Source: Aculops lycopersici (taxonomy: Eukaryota > Arthropoda > Arachnida > Trombidiformes > Eriophyidae). From it: 64,000 nucleotides of DNA. The notes beneath the pieces are model-generated. The model did no database searches and had not been told where the DNA came from. It saw only the letters and a program-made list of their open reading frames with translations. Below are positions 13,301 to 25,693 of this stretch, one piece after another. Every line of letters begins with the position of its first letter. Positions within the stretch are counted from its first letter, which is position 1. The stretch spans positions 2,472,448 through 2,536,447 of the forward strand of contig WNKI01000004.1 of the NCBI GenBank assembly GCA_015350385.1, given 5' to 3'. The position numbers were made by a program, and so were the translations under genes.

Positions 13301-16300
13301 TTGCTCGGCGAAAATCGCAGCCTCCTATTCTCCTAACGCTAGCCAGAGGCCGTCAGCCAGCGAGATAAACGAGCCTCTCCTTTGTATGGTTCTCGCCGAC
13401 TTCCGGTTCCGAAAGCTCGTGCGCTGCCGCCTCCACTGGACTAGTAAAAAGATCTAATCTATTTGTTGATGCTGATGTCGCTGTTGTTGTTTTTGTTGTT
13501 GCTTTCTCATTGCACTTCCTATCCTCACCTCTGAGGCAACACAACCACTGAACGCATGACCAGAAAGCGCTAAAATAATCTCGTCTAAATAACTGACTGC
13601 CAGTCGATCGGTTGTCCAACTTGGCGGTTATTTTTATCACACTCTCAGGGCTCGCTGTAGACATACCATACCATCTAATTCCCTTCCTGTCCGAATATTT
13701 GGACTTAACCTAACCTCAAATAACCCATGAAGTTAGTTATGGGAGGTTGGGTTAAGTCATCCACATGACCGCAGGCCACCGCCAATGGGAAAAGTGAAAA
13801 TCTGAGTGCTAAAGGGAAAATAATCGTAGGCCAACTAGCGCGACGACGATTAACAGGCAAGCAAACTTTGCCTCGGATTTGGACTAGGGTTTTGGTTCTG
13901 CCCTGGATTTGGGCTTGGGTTTAATTTCCGCTCCGAGCTTGGGGCTCACCTAAATCGGTGGCCTCATAGCGGCAAAGGCGAGTCATTAATACAATTATTA
14001 TAATGATTATAATAATCAGCGCCATCGCAGCAGCAGCCAGCCGAATCGGCGGCTGATCTGACGATAGATAGCTACCGTTCAGTCTGAGCTCGATTCAGAG
14101 ACAAGGATCCCTGAAGTTGGACTGCGGGAAACAAAATCCACTGCTCACAACAACCTGGTGACGTACGGAGACAGTCCATTGGTTTGGTGGTGGCAGTGTC
14201 TAGCGAGTGTGTGACTTGCGCCAACTCGTCGGCGCAATTTGGCATGAGACACCAGTTTATAAATGAGCTTGGCAAACGCAATGGTCAGTCGCACGTATTT
14301 GCGTGCGAAGCAAATGCGCCACAATTTGGTCTAACCAGACTGAGTCGCTTATGAGCCACCAATGGCAAACATGAAGGAACTTTTGCCGCTCGTCTTTTGT
14401 CTTGAGTCTGGGTAGAAGAAAAACTCGACTCGAGGCTGAGAGTTAAGCTAGATGACCACAAGCCGCCACTAACCAAAGCAGTAAGGCAAACGACTTTGCT
14501 CTCTCTCTCTCTCTCTCTCTCTCCCTCCCCTTCCGTTAGTTGGTTAGGCGACTCGTTTACTCATGGCAGTTTGATTTAGTTTTGGTCTCTCTTCTGTCTC
14601 GCTCTTGCTCTTGGTTACAAACCTTTGCGCCGCCAACGAGACGACAACGCGCGCAGCGGCGATGGCCCGAAGAAAGACGAACGCGCGCGACAGCAGTAAT
14701 TGTCTTATTATCCTTATCATCATTATCCGCCGCTCAGACCATTGGCGAGCTAGCGGGCAAACATTGGCGTCGGCGTGGAGATAAAGCTACTGGCAAGCGG
14801 CACAGAGAGAGAGAGGAGTAGCGAGTCGAGTCCTCAGTCACAGAAACCAGATTATGGCTTCCGGTCAGTGGGAGCAGCAGCAGTAGTAGTGGCAAACTTT
14901 TAGCGTCTGTGGCGTGCAACTTGAGAGACCAGCTCGCCACTGCTTCTGTTGCGCCGCAAAGCTACAGGGACCTAGCGACTCGTCCGGTCGCTGTGTATCG
15001 CGCGCGCAGAGGGCACATAGCGACTTCTCCAATTACTACTCCAGTGGGCGTTGCTGCTTGCAGTAGAGTAGATTAATCCAAATGGCCAGCTCAATAATTA
15101 GCCCGGAGTCTAGCTGTTGTTAGGATGGTTGTTAGGCCATAGGCCAAAACTCATAACTTAACAATAGTCAACTTGAGATGGGACTAAGATAGTGGGATGC
15201 TAAAGGGAGGGAAATAATTCGAGACTACGCTAGCCCAATGGCCGCCCGTTGAGAGCTGGCCATTGTGTTGGCGGTGACTTGCTAATTGATTTCCACGCAA
15301 ACTCTTGGTCTCTGCAATCTTTTTCCTCTGCAACGAAACGAATGACAAGACGAAGAGAGGGAGGGGGCAGTAATATTTGCAAAATATGAGGCCATTGTAC
15401 CGGACTCACGACGAATGCGGCGGAAGCGCCATTCTAGATGGAAATAGCAGTTTCGTAATCGTCTTTCTCTCCGCGCTTCTCCTTCCTTGGGTCGCGGCCA
15501 GAACTTAATGGCAGCCCATTACTTAGCCCATCACCAACTGGTATCATGAGAGGCAAAGGATTGCGGATATCGATACACAACAAAACGAGGAACAGGAAAA
15601 CAATAGATGGGCAGTCAATTTGGTGGGAGCGATGGCGGCCAAGTGGACAGGTAAGCTGGTGGTGGTATTCGTAGCAGCGATGGCAAAATGGAGGTAAAAT
15701 CGCCAACCTGGACTAGATCATTTATCATGAGAGTCACTGATTTCTCGTAGTAGTAGTAGTAGTAGCAGCAGCAGCAGCAGCCGCCATCGCGTCGAGTAGT
15801 TGTTGTTTGCGTTGTGTCTTATAACCTCGCCAAGCAGATTGACTTTTTTGCCCGCTTTTATTTCTGGCCGGTCAATTTCCAAGTCTTTCTCTAGTGTCCA
15901 GTTCTCTGTTGAGAGATAGAAAAGTTGATAGGTAAGGTTGCTATCGTTGCAACTTGCGGCCGCTATTTGTTTCAAGCTAGAGAGAAATAAATTGTCGCTT
16001 AAACTGAACCGACGACCACCCCGCGCTACACTCGCGCAAAGTAGCCACCGGAAGCTGGCAGGCGGGAGAGTTGTTGGAATTGATGTGATCAAGTTTGAGT
16101 TGTGAGTGTGTGATGTGACAATAATTACACCTGGAACTTTGCTGGAGGTGGTACACTACTACCGAACTTCTGCAACGAGCACGCGATAGTTCAATTGCTT
16201 TAACCTGGCTGCTCACTCACTCACTCACTGACTCTTGTCTTCCGGTTGCGGCGTTACACAATTTCTCCTGCCACTTGAACGAGGGGCGCAAGAAACGCAA

Positions 16301-19300
16301 GGCAGAGTTCAGCTTTGAAAGTCGGCCGAAGGATTGCTATGGCAAAGCGGCCAACTCCAATTCTACTCAAGAGAGCTGAATTGAATGGAATGGAATCGAT
16401 GCGAGCGCAAAATTGATTTGTTTGCCACATTTAGAGGGGAGATTACTGAGTCAAGCTTTTATTTATTACATGGACCTCTACCACTTGTGTCGTGGCGCTT
16501 AAACTTTAACTCTAACTCCCGCTATTTGCCAACTCAAGCCAACAACTCAACTCGCAACAATCGATTCGAGCTGCCACTTGGCTCGTGTTGGCCAATCGAA
16601 GCAACACTTCCGGTTCAGACCAAAAGAAAACGCGCGTTCTGCGGTCACGACCAGTGAGCAAAGTCAATAGGAACTATCTGGTGGCGATCGTTTAACGCTC
16701 ACGTACCTCGCCACCAGATAGTCACTTGAGCCGTTGAAAAATTATTCAGCTATTAGAGAGGGAAAGAGTGGAAAATTGGGGCTTTAGGCCTATTCAACGG
16801 GGGAATTACGCAGCGCTCACATATACAGAGAGCGAGTGTCAATTTTTATGGCAAGGAGAGTGGCGATAAGAATCGTGGTCTCAAGGTGCGTTTCTTTTTT
16901 CAATGATGACGCTACGCAACGCAATGAGAGGATGCGAGCAACACGGACAAGAGATCTGCAATTTTTTCGTCGCCCTGGTGGCCGCCGTTGTCGTCTCAAG
17001 GCGAAAGATCGAGTTTTCAAGGAAGAAAATTTGCACTCGATTTAAATCTGTCCTGTTGACTGCTTGCAACTAGAGCCAGCGGGACTATCTCTTGCTTAGA
17101 ATCTGGATTGCGAGACGAGAATTTGCCAGTTTCCAAGTCGACGAAACAACCCATTGGACTGCCAGTTGGTTTGCGGAGGGGCTCAAGTTTTCTGTATCTG
17201 AGAGGGAGACTTTTCACAGGCATGACCGCGTTGGCTACATCAGCTCTAAATCTAACGGAAGGAGAGCGGACCAGTTTAAAGGAGAAGATGTAGCGGGAGC
17301 AGATCAGATCTTATCTCTCTCTCTCCATTTCTCTTGCTTGAAGCCCAGTGGTTTTGATGCTAACAGTGCAAATATCATCCATCATTTTGCTGTTACTTTG
17401 CTGGCGAGATCGAGCACCAGTCTAGCCATCGATTTCCCAGTCCACTGCCAGCAAAGCTACAACTGGTGATAACTCAACAGGTTTCTCTTGGACTCGCGCA
17501 CTTCCGGTTCTCGCTAGCCATTTAGTCTTGGATTGGAAAACTTGTGAGAGCGAGAAAGAGTCTGGCGCTGAGATTTTTTGTCCTGAGTTGTTGGCGGAAA
17601 AGCTTGATTGCCTCATAATGTTGCGCTGGTCAAATAATCAGATGGTCGGCTAATGGGAATTACGTGGGCGTGTGATGTGGCATTACGACAATGTGTCTCT
17701 AAGAATCCGATAGGCCTGTTAGCCATCCAATCGATTTGCTTTGCCCAGCGACCAAACGACTGGCCAATCGACGACCGGCCGATCGGCAGGCCAACGAGTT
17801 TCTAATGGCCAATGAAAATCAAATGGGTCTTGTGTGTAGCATTTGCCTCGTTACAAGGGTTAGCTCGTCCCAGCTCTTGTCCCGCTGCGCAAGTGTATGG
17901 AGTGTGGTGTGCTATATGCCATGTGTTTGGCTCAAATGACATGGAACAACGAGACAGGGAGAGAGAGATAGCGGAAGGAGTAGAAGCAGAGGCAACAGCC
18001 GTAGCGACGGGCGAAAGAAATTATAATTCACACGTACTGTGTTGGTGTGGCGAGATGAATACAGGAACAGAAAACACATGACACCGAGTTGCTGGTGGCG
18101 CGCAAATGAGCGCCCATTTGCGGCGCCACTGCCTCCGGTATAACCGCCACCAGTCGCTAGGTTCACTCAAAACCTTTGCCAAATACAAAGACAAACCTCC
18201 CAAACGAACGAACGCCCAATTTGGAGCCTCGACACGCAATCGCCGGCCGACTAGCTCGCAAGGGGGAGCGAGCTGGGAGGCGAGCGGGAAAAAGTCCACC
18301 TGTCGGTTCGATGTTGTGCCTCTTAGCCGAGACACCAGCGAGCGCAAAGATTAATGGCCAGCCGGGCGGCTGGCTAATAACACGCCCAACTTTTTCGCTT
18401 CACCTGACTTTTGAGTCGAGTCGAGTTGCGTTTAGGGGAGCTGAGCGGGCGAGGCGTTCGTTTTTCGAACCCTAAAACTAGCGGCTAGATAAGAACTGAA
18501 AGTTGGTTGTCGTCGTTGTTGCTCTTGTTGTTGTTGTTGGTTGTGGAGATGAAATAGGAGACAAGTGGAGTCGCTGTTGCGCTTTAAGTTGGGGCTGAAG
18601 TTTGAGTTTGAGTTGAAGTTGGTTCAATTGTTTTTTCCACTCTCTTCGTTTCCCGAGGCGCAGAGCAATATCAGTGGCAACCCAACAAAGCAGATCAGGT
18701 GAGACTCTCAATTTTGGTGACTCCTCGGTCGCTTCGATTTCCTCCTCAACGCGCTTCTCTTCATTAGACTCAGTGTCTGGTGGGTCTCGTGGTGGCCGAC
18801 CGACCGAACGAACGAACGACCGACTAGCTAGCTATCAAGAGTCAAGAGTTTAGTGCAGCGACTCTAAATTTTCTTTCCCAGTAAGTCATTTCACTCGGCT
18901 AGAATGTTCATACGAGAAACAACATCGACCAACTAGAGCCATGATTGATAGTGGATCTGGCCGTCTGTTTTGGTTCACAGTCACTATCGCTGCCTCCAGT
19001 TTTACCTCAACACGGCTTTTGCCTCACTCCCGACTCCCAAGAGCCAAACAATTAGCTAGCAGTAGTTCCGGAAGCGGAAACTTGTATTCTCACGCCAGCA
19101 GATTGCGCAACGAAGATAACCAAACTGCTGGCTGGTTGGTCTCGACGCTTTGCAATCGTCGAACTTTAGGTTGCTGGGTAGAATGGGAGTAGAGGCCTTC
19201 CTCATCTAGTCTGGCGACTGTTTTGAGGCCAGCGTAGCTAATTTGATAATTCTGCTCGCGCACCAAGCTACGACTCCTCTCGCAACTCAAGACTCTCGAG

Positions 19301-22300
19301 AGTCGCGACTCGCGACGACGACAAAGTCTAAGCAGCAAAACGCAAGGACAACGAGAATAACCGACACAAGCGCCAGCTTCGAAAGGATCACCAAGAAAAG
19401 GAAACAAGACGTTAGCGGCAAGGAGAATGTCTGCTCTGCATAATAGATTAAGTGGCGACGACGTCGTGCTTGCTACTGTTCTTGTTACTCCTTCAACCAA
19501 AGACCAAAGACTTGGACTGCGACGAGATTTTTGCAGCATGTTACTTGTTCAAGATGTAGTTTCTATTCTATTTGCTATTCACACAATTTGCCTTAGTAGA
19601 CTTGTGCTCTCTCATGTCGGAATCTCGGCACACTGAGCCACCGATTGACTGGATCCCTGATTCAATTGGTCGCTCCTCAATGAGACAGAGAGCGAGGGAG
19701 ACCTTGTAGTTGTCAGGTGATTGGTTGGTCGGTTGGTTGTTCGGTGGAGATTCTATTCCATTTCAAGCCAGATCCAACTTCTTGTTGAATTCCAACAAGT
19801 TAACATTCTAGCTCACAGAAAAGAGACAGGGAAAGGGACAGAGACAGAGGGAGTGCAATTCTTTCAAATTGAATATACTCGCGAACCAATTACAATCCGA
19901 TGCTCAGAAACCAGCGCCACCTCGATCCACGATTCACGGCTGCTTCACTTGGGCGTGATGGTGTGATTTGAATTTTCAAACTATTACACCAACCCACTTG
20001 ACCTCTATCCAGGTTTCCTTTCTCTCGATTCGAGGGGAGCAACAACTTTCACAGTAGAATAGAACAGTAGAGAGTGAGAGACTAACCGGAAACTTGGCAG
20101 GCATGTGAAGGGGAGCCCAAGTTTCCGCACTTGCTTTTCGATTTCTGCTCCGCTTTCTGCCTCCCGTTTGCTTGAGAGAAATTCCAACTCGCTCCCATGA
20201 GACGACCGACCGACCGACTGACTCAAACTTTGACTTCAACTCGCAGGAGACGCGAGTTCTTGAGGTTTATCCAGTTGTATTGCTTATTGAATTGCTTGTA
20301 GTAAAACTAGCAGCAGCTTAGGGAGCCAACAAAACCAAAGCCGAGACCAAAATCAAGACTTGAACCGGCGAGCTAGCGAGCGACGTGTGGCGCCGGCCGG
20401 CCGACGAGCTAGCGGCCGGCTGATTGATTGCCTCACTTGTTGGCTGGCTTGCCGACTAGCAGGCTAGCTGGCCAATGGGAGCCAGCCGAGGAGCGTCTCG
20501 GCGTTCTCCCCATGCATGAAGCTTGCTGAAACACGATGCCAGTTTAGTTTGCTAGTGGCCATTTAGTTGCAGCAAGCGGCGCGAGGGTTGGCTTTCGAGA
20601 AAGCGGAAACAAACGCGAGGAGAACTCGTATTAAACTCGCTCTCTGGCATTTCGAACGCCTTAAACTCAATCTGTTTTTGCCAACTCTGGCGAGCCGACT
20701 TCTGGCCACTCGATCGCAAGCGAGTGACCGACTAGCTAGCGGATTTTCTCCCTCAAGTTGGAAACTCCGACTTGCCCACTTGGGAATTCATTGGGGAACA
20801 CTCTTTGTTGCATCATCATCATCATCAGAATCATGATCCAACCATCAGCTACTCGCATAGAACTTTGCTTGCTCGCTTTTGGTTGCTGTAGTGCCGAGTT
20901 TACTGGTTGCCAGTAAATCCTCCGTTAAAAGTACAACTAGCATGTTGTTGCCAGTTGGTGCTATTCCTCGCTAATGCTAAGCTTCACTACTTGAATCGAG
21001 TTTCGTGGTCTCTCTAATCTCTTCTCCATTTTATGAGGCCGGTTTCTTTACATTTCCTTGCTGCTCTCAAAACAACCTGCAGGACCAGGCCAAATTGTTT
21101 GTTTGCCTAAAAGAGTGCAGTTCAACGAGGAAGGACTATTAAACGAGCAGATGAGTGGCCGGCCAGTCAAAGCTTGACGACGAATGATTAATTGGTCTTT
21201 TGGGGAGGCCAAGAGTAGATGCTGCTGGTGGGACGGAATGAGCCAAAACCAAAGCAAGGTAAATTATCAACCAACCAAACTGAGCCCAGAGTTTCGGAGG
21301 GCATATCTCCAAACAGTTGGCGCAACTTGACTGATCTCTGTTTATATAAAGAGCGAGAAAAGGATAACTAAATATTTGTGTCCAAAGTGCCGTCCGCCAG
21401 CCACCAAATCGTGAGTTTACATCAATTTTGCCTCATATGAGTTGATGTACTCTCACACAAATAAATAGGTGCACTTGCCATCTCACCTGCCTGCACTAGT
21501 GGTGGTAGTTAATCAAAAGTAAACTGTTACGAGAGGCAGTTCACATTTCATTCCATCCAACTCTGGCAATCTCTTGTTGAGCAGCAAGCGAAATCAAGGC
21601 CAGAGTTTTGTAGCTCAGCTCAGCTCAGCTCAGCGGAGTTGACTTTAGCTGGAATCATAGATACTGATAAGAGCTAGCAAACAAACAAACAAAAGCTAAT
21701 TACGTTGTTGCCTCGCGCCAAGTTGGTGTAACGAACCATTGAACTCTTGGCCTCTGAGTGGTGGACACGAGGCGTCAAATGAGCAGCGCTGGTCGGTGTT
21801 GCGTCATCAGCGACAGCATCGCCAGCGACCGGTCGCAGCAACCACCGACTGAGCGGATGATCGCGCCTCATGAAAACTGAATGGGATCAGCTGCCAGCGA
21901 GCTGTAGCAGTTCAATGCGCTTGGGGTGCGAGACGAGCGGATCATTGGCGGCGACTGCTGCTACGTTGCGATGCTCAGCCAAGCGGCTAATTTGCATTCT
22001 ATCGGCTAGTTAAACGCGAATAGAGAGAGGGGCGGAGAAAGAGGCGAATTCGGCTTCATCGCAAGTGGCGGCAATCGACGTCTCAAATGTCGACATTGAG
22101 CAACCAAACCAAAGACTCGACGACGATTCTGGGGACCTAGCGACGTGCTGGCCGTAGGCTGCGGCGCCAATCAATCTCACAACATGGAGATTCAACGTCA
22201 TGCAAGTCGCCGGGCCAAGCGCAAGAGAAGCGAGTGGAGGCGAAAGCAACGGCAAACAAAGCGCCCGAGTAGATCATCGCCGAGACGAAAGAGAGAGAGA

Positions 22301-25300
22301 GAGAGAGAGAAGGCGATAAATTTTGGCGGAAGAGAGTTCCGTTTTCGCGCCCAGAGTTTGAGTTTGGCTTCGTTGCCTTGGTTCCGAGGCACAAGCTTGC
22401 CAATCGAGAGGCGGTCACTTGGTCAGCTAGCTGACTGGCAGTCCAAGTGTCCGCTTGACGATTAGTGGCTAGCTCGCATATTTAACACACATACACTGGC
22501 GCACTCTAACCAAATCGACTCAACTCTTCTGCCGTTCACTTGGTTGCTCTTTTTCTCTCTTCGCCAACTAACTCTATCTCTCTTCTCCTCTAGATGATCA
22601 AAGGCGTCGATCCAAGTTGAGTGGTTGGCTGAGAAAACTGGCCGAGTCAGTTTCTTGCGCTCATTCCGCTCGACCACTTGTTTATGGCCGCTCATTAGTC
22701 ATTGTTTCTTCTTCTCCTTGTATTAAGTAAGTAAGCAAGCAAGCAAGTAAGTGAGCGAGTAGCACTTCTGGTGGCAATATCTCTCGTCGGGCTGTAACAT
22801 TCAGCCGACGATGTTTGAGAGACAGAAAGTTGGACGAAAAATAGAAATGAGCATTCAATTCTCTCTCTATAATCGAGTGCTCGCACTCGATTATTTCCCT
22901 CGGGTACAAAGTACAAAGAAATGCGGAGAAAGCTTGTAAAAAGAAAGCTCGAGGCGAAACGCAAATTTGTCGGCTGCTGTCCACCGAGCGACTGGCCAGC
23001 CGATGGGCTTTAGCGGTTTAGTTTTGTCTTGTCTCGTCTCGTCTCGTCTCGTCTCGTCTGGTCCCATCTCGTTGATCTGCAATGCAACGCAACGCAACTC
23101 GGACCAACTGCTTGGTTTGTCTTGCAGACAAAATGCTAGACTTTTGTGAGACGCCCCAAGGGGTTTGTTTTAAAACAAGCTCAATTTCAATGCAAGACCT
23201 TTTATCGACAGATAGCGAGACAGTGGGAGGGAAACTCGATTGCTTTCCGTGCTTTTCCTCTCTCCTCTTGCAAATTTTTTTTAGTGTGTGAGCTGATGGA
23301 AATTTGTTGGCGCCTAGAGCGGCCAACAACTTTAAAAGTTTCACATGCTCCTCCGGCCGACGCTCGCCCACTTCCGCTTGCCACTTGCTGTTCGCCGTCC
23401 ATGCGGTCGGCTGTGAAATAATCTCGAGATTCGCGCCCAGCCCGAGCCAACTTGGCGCTCGAATCTGTGGAGTCGATGGGTTGCACTTCGACCGGCAGAC
23501 TTCCTGTCCATTTCCGGTTTTAGCAGAAGGTGGAACATTCGTGGTCGCATTCGTGATCGACTTTATCTCTGTCTACTGTGGCAAGCTCAAGTTGGGGGAG
23601 GGGGAGAAACAGAGGAGCGACCTGCCAAATCCAGTTAGATTTGGAATACCTCCTCGGCGAAGTCTCAGCAAATTGGTCAAGTTAGATTGGAATATCTGTC
23701 TTCTGCTTTTCTTTCCGAACGGTTAAAAAAACAGCTGAGCTTGGAGGCGGTTAAATTCGAGCGGAGTTATAAAGAGGAAAAGGGGCGGCGGTAGAGAGGA
23801 AACTGCAAGGCGCAATAATCTGGCAGTTTTCTCAGTTGTGGATGAGTAATTTTAGCTCCTTCTTACAAAGGAAATTTAAGACGATGAGAAAGTGAGAGAG
23901 GAAATTGGGCCGTCAGGATTGAAGGACAATGGCAATTGTTTCTCACGAGATTCAGCCTAAAAGCTGCGAAGTAAACCACAGAAAACTGCTTAACTTTCAC
24001 TTTTACTTTTACTCTAAAATAAAGTTTCCTCTTTCTCCAAACAGCAAACCGGATGGCAAAGTTGAAGTTGCGTGCATCCCTATTGTAAGGAAGATAAACA
24101 ATAGCTAGTTGGCCTCTAAAAAGTTAACCGGCAAATTAGCGGCGGGCGTGCAGAGAGAGAGACGGGCGTCTAGCGACTAGCGCACGGAGCATAGCGAAAT
24201 GTGATATGCAATTGCTCAGTTTTTGGCCAAACGTCCCCTTCTTTTTCCTGTGATTCTTTAGTAAATGATGTTGCAGTAAACTTGGAAGTGGGACACAATG
24301 AGCGCAGCAAGTCTTATTTTCATTTTAAGTTACGCGAAGTTTACGTTTCGCCCGAAACTAATCAACAAATTATCGTTGTGGCAAATTAATTTTAAACGCT
24401 TGGATTAGAAACCTGCCCCTTGAGTTTGGTTGGCCAAGTTTCCTCAAGTTCTGTCTCAAACTTGGAGTCTGTTTGTTTGATTGCTCGAAAGCACGGACAG
24501 TAAAATGGTACACTTTTTCTGCGCGATTTCTTGTTGCAGCCATTAGATTTAAACCGAGCGAGGAGAAGTCTCTACTCAATTTGTTGATTTGAACAACATT
24601 CGAAAGTGAGTTCGACGACTCCAGCTTCGTCAACCGGAAGTCGCCGAGTGTCGGAAGGAGAGAGATCACACCATCGATTGAGCTGGCGAGACCATCGATC
24701 ACTCGCCGCCAGGTAAGTGAGCTTATGTGTGTTGCCTGGTTGCAAGTGATCGAGTTGCAACCACCGACCACACACACACCCACTCACTCAACTGCAACTG
24801 CAACTATTATCCATCTGGTTTGCGCCACTGATCCCTTTTATATGGCCTTTCACTGGGCGGTTGTGCGATTAGGTGCGCGAACACACTCGCTCCTATGGTA
24901 CCGGAATTGACACAACATTGCAACACCGACAACCTGGCGAGGCCCGATCGCTTGTTGTTGTTGTTGTTGTAAGTTTGGCATGTTACCTGATCGCGAGTGT
25001 GGGGTGATTCGAACTCGAAATCCGATTTGCGCCCCTGATTCTATGGGCCAAGCTGCACTTGATTCGAGTGCAAGCAAAAGGGGGCGCGCGAGAGAAGAGA
25101 CAACCCATTAGCATGTGTTTGCGGCGGTTCAATGGAAATAGAATTGCCCCTCCATTTTCGCTGCTTGATTGTAATTTAAAATTTGCACCGCCACCGACGA
25201 GAGCAACATAGCCGCTGCACTGGCTTCATTGTTGTTACAGTGGCAAAGTGAGCAGATAGTCGAGTTTCTCCTTCTGGTCCGACTTTCTCTTTGTCCGTTA

Positions 25301-25634
25301 GAATCTCTCGCGTTCCTCGCGGGAGTAGAATGCAAGTGCAACTAGGATAGCAAGCGAGCGAGCGAGAAACAGTCGAAAGCCACGAAAAGTTAGGGAGAGA
25401 GAGTCGGCCGCACGTTCCATTAATTTCCATTAGCGGCGCCTTCGGCCGCAGCCACCATGTTCCCGTTAGCCGTGTATACGTTTCCAGTTGAAAATTCACA
25501 ACTTTGGGCCTAAACTTAAGGCCAGAATCTCGGTTTGGGCCAAGTGGAGTGAATTTGTTCAACGTGGCCATTGTAGTCGTTATGTTCTTACGCAACTAAA
25601 GTAGTAATGGCAGCAGCAGCAACAACAACAACAA

Positions 25635-25693
<59 letters not shown>

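Noticed and set aside
13353..13664. Minus-strand ATG frame of 103 codons within the Sidestep-like intron
   Set aside because: Composition shifts to Thr/Ala repeats, there is no recognisable domain, and it is likely chance or an untranslated region.
18463..18480. TTCGAACCCT word resembling a tRNA B box
   Set aside because: No matching A box or cloverleaf arms could be found at the right spacing.
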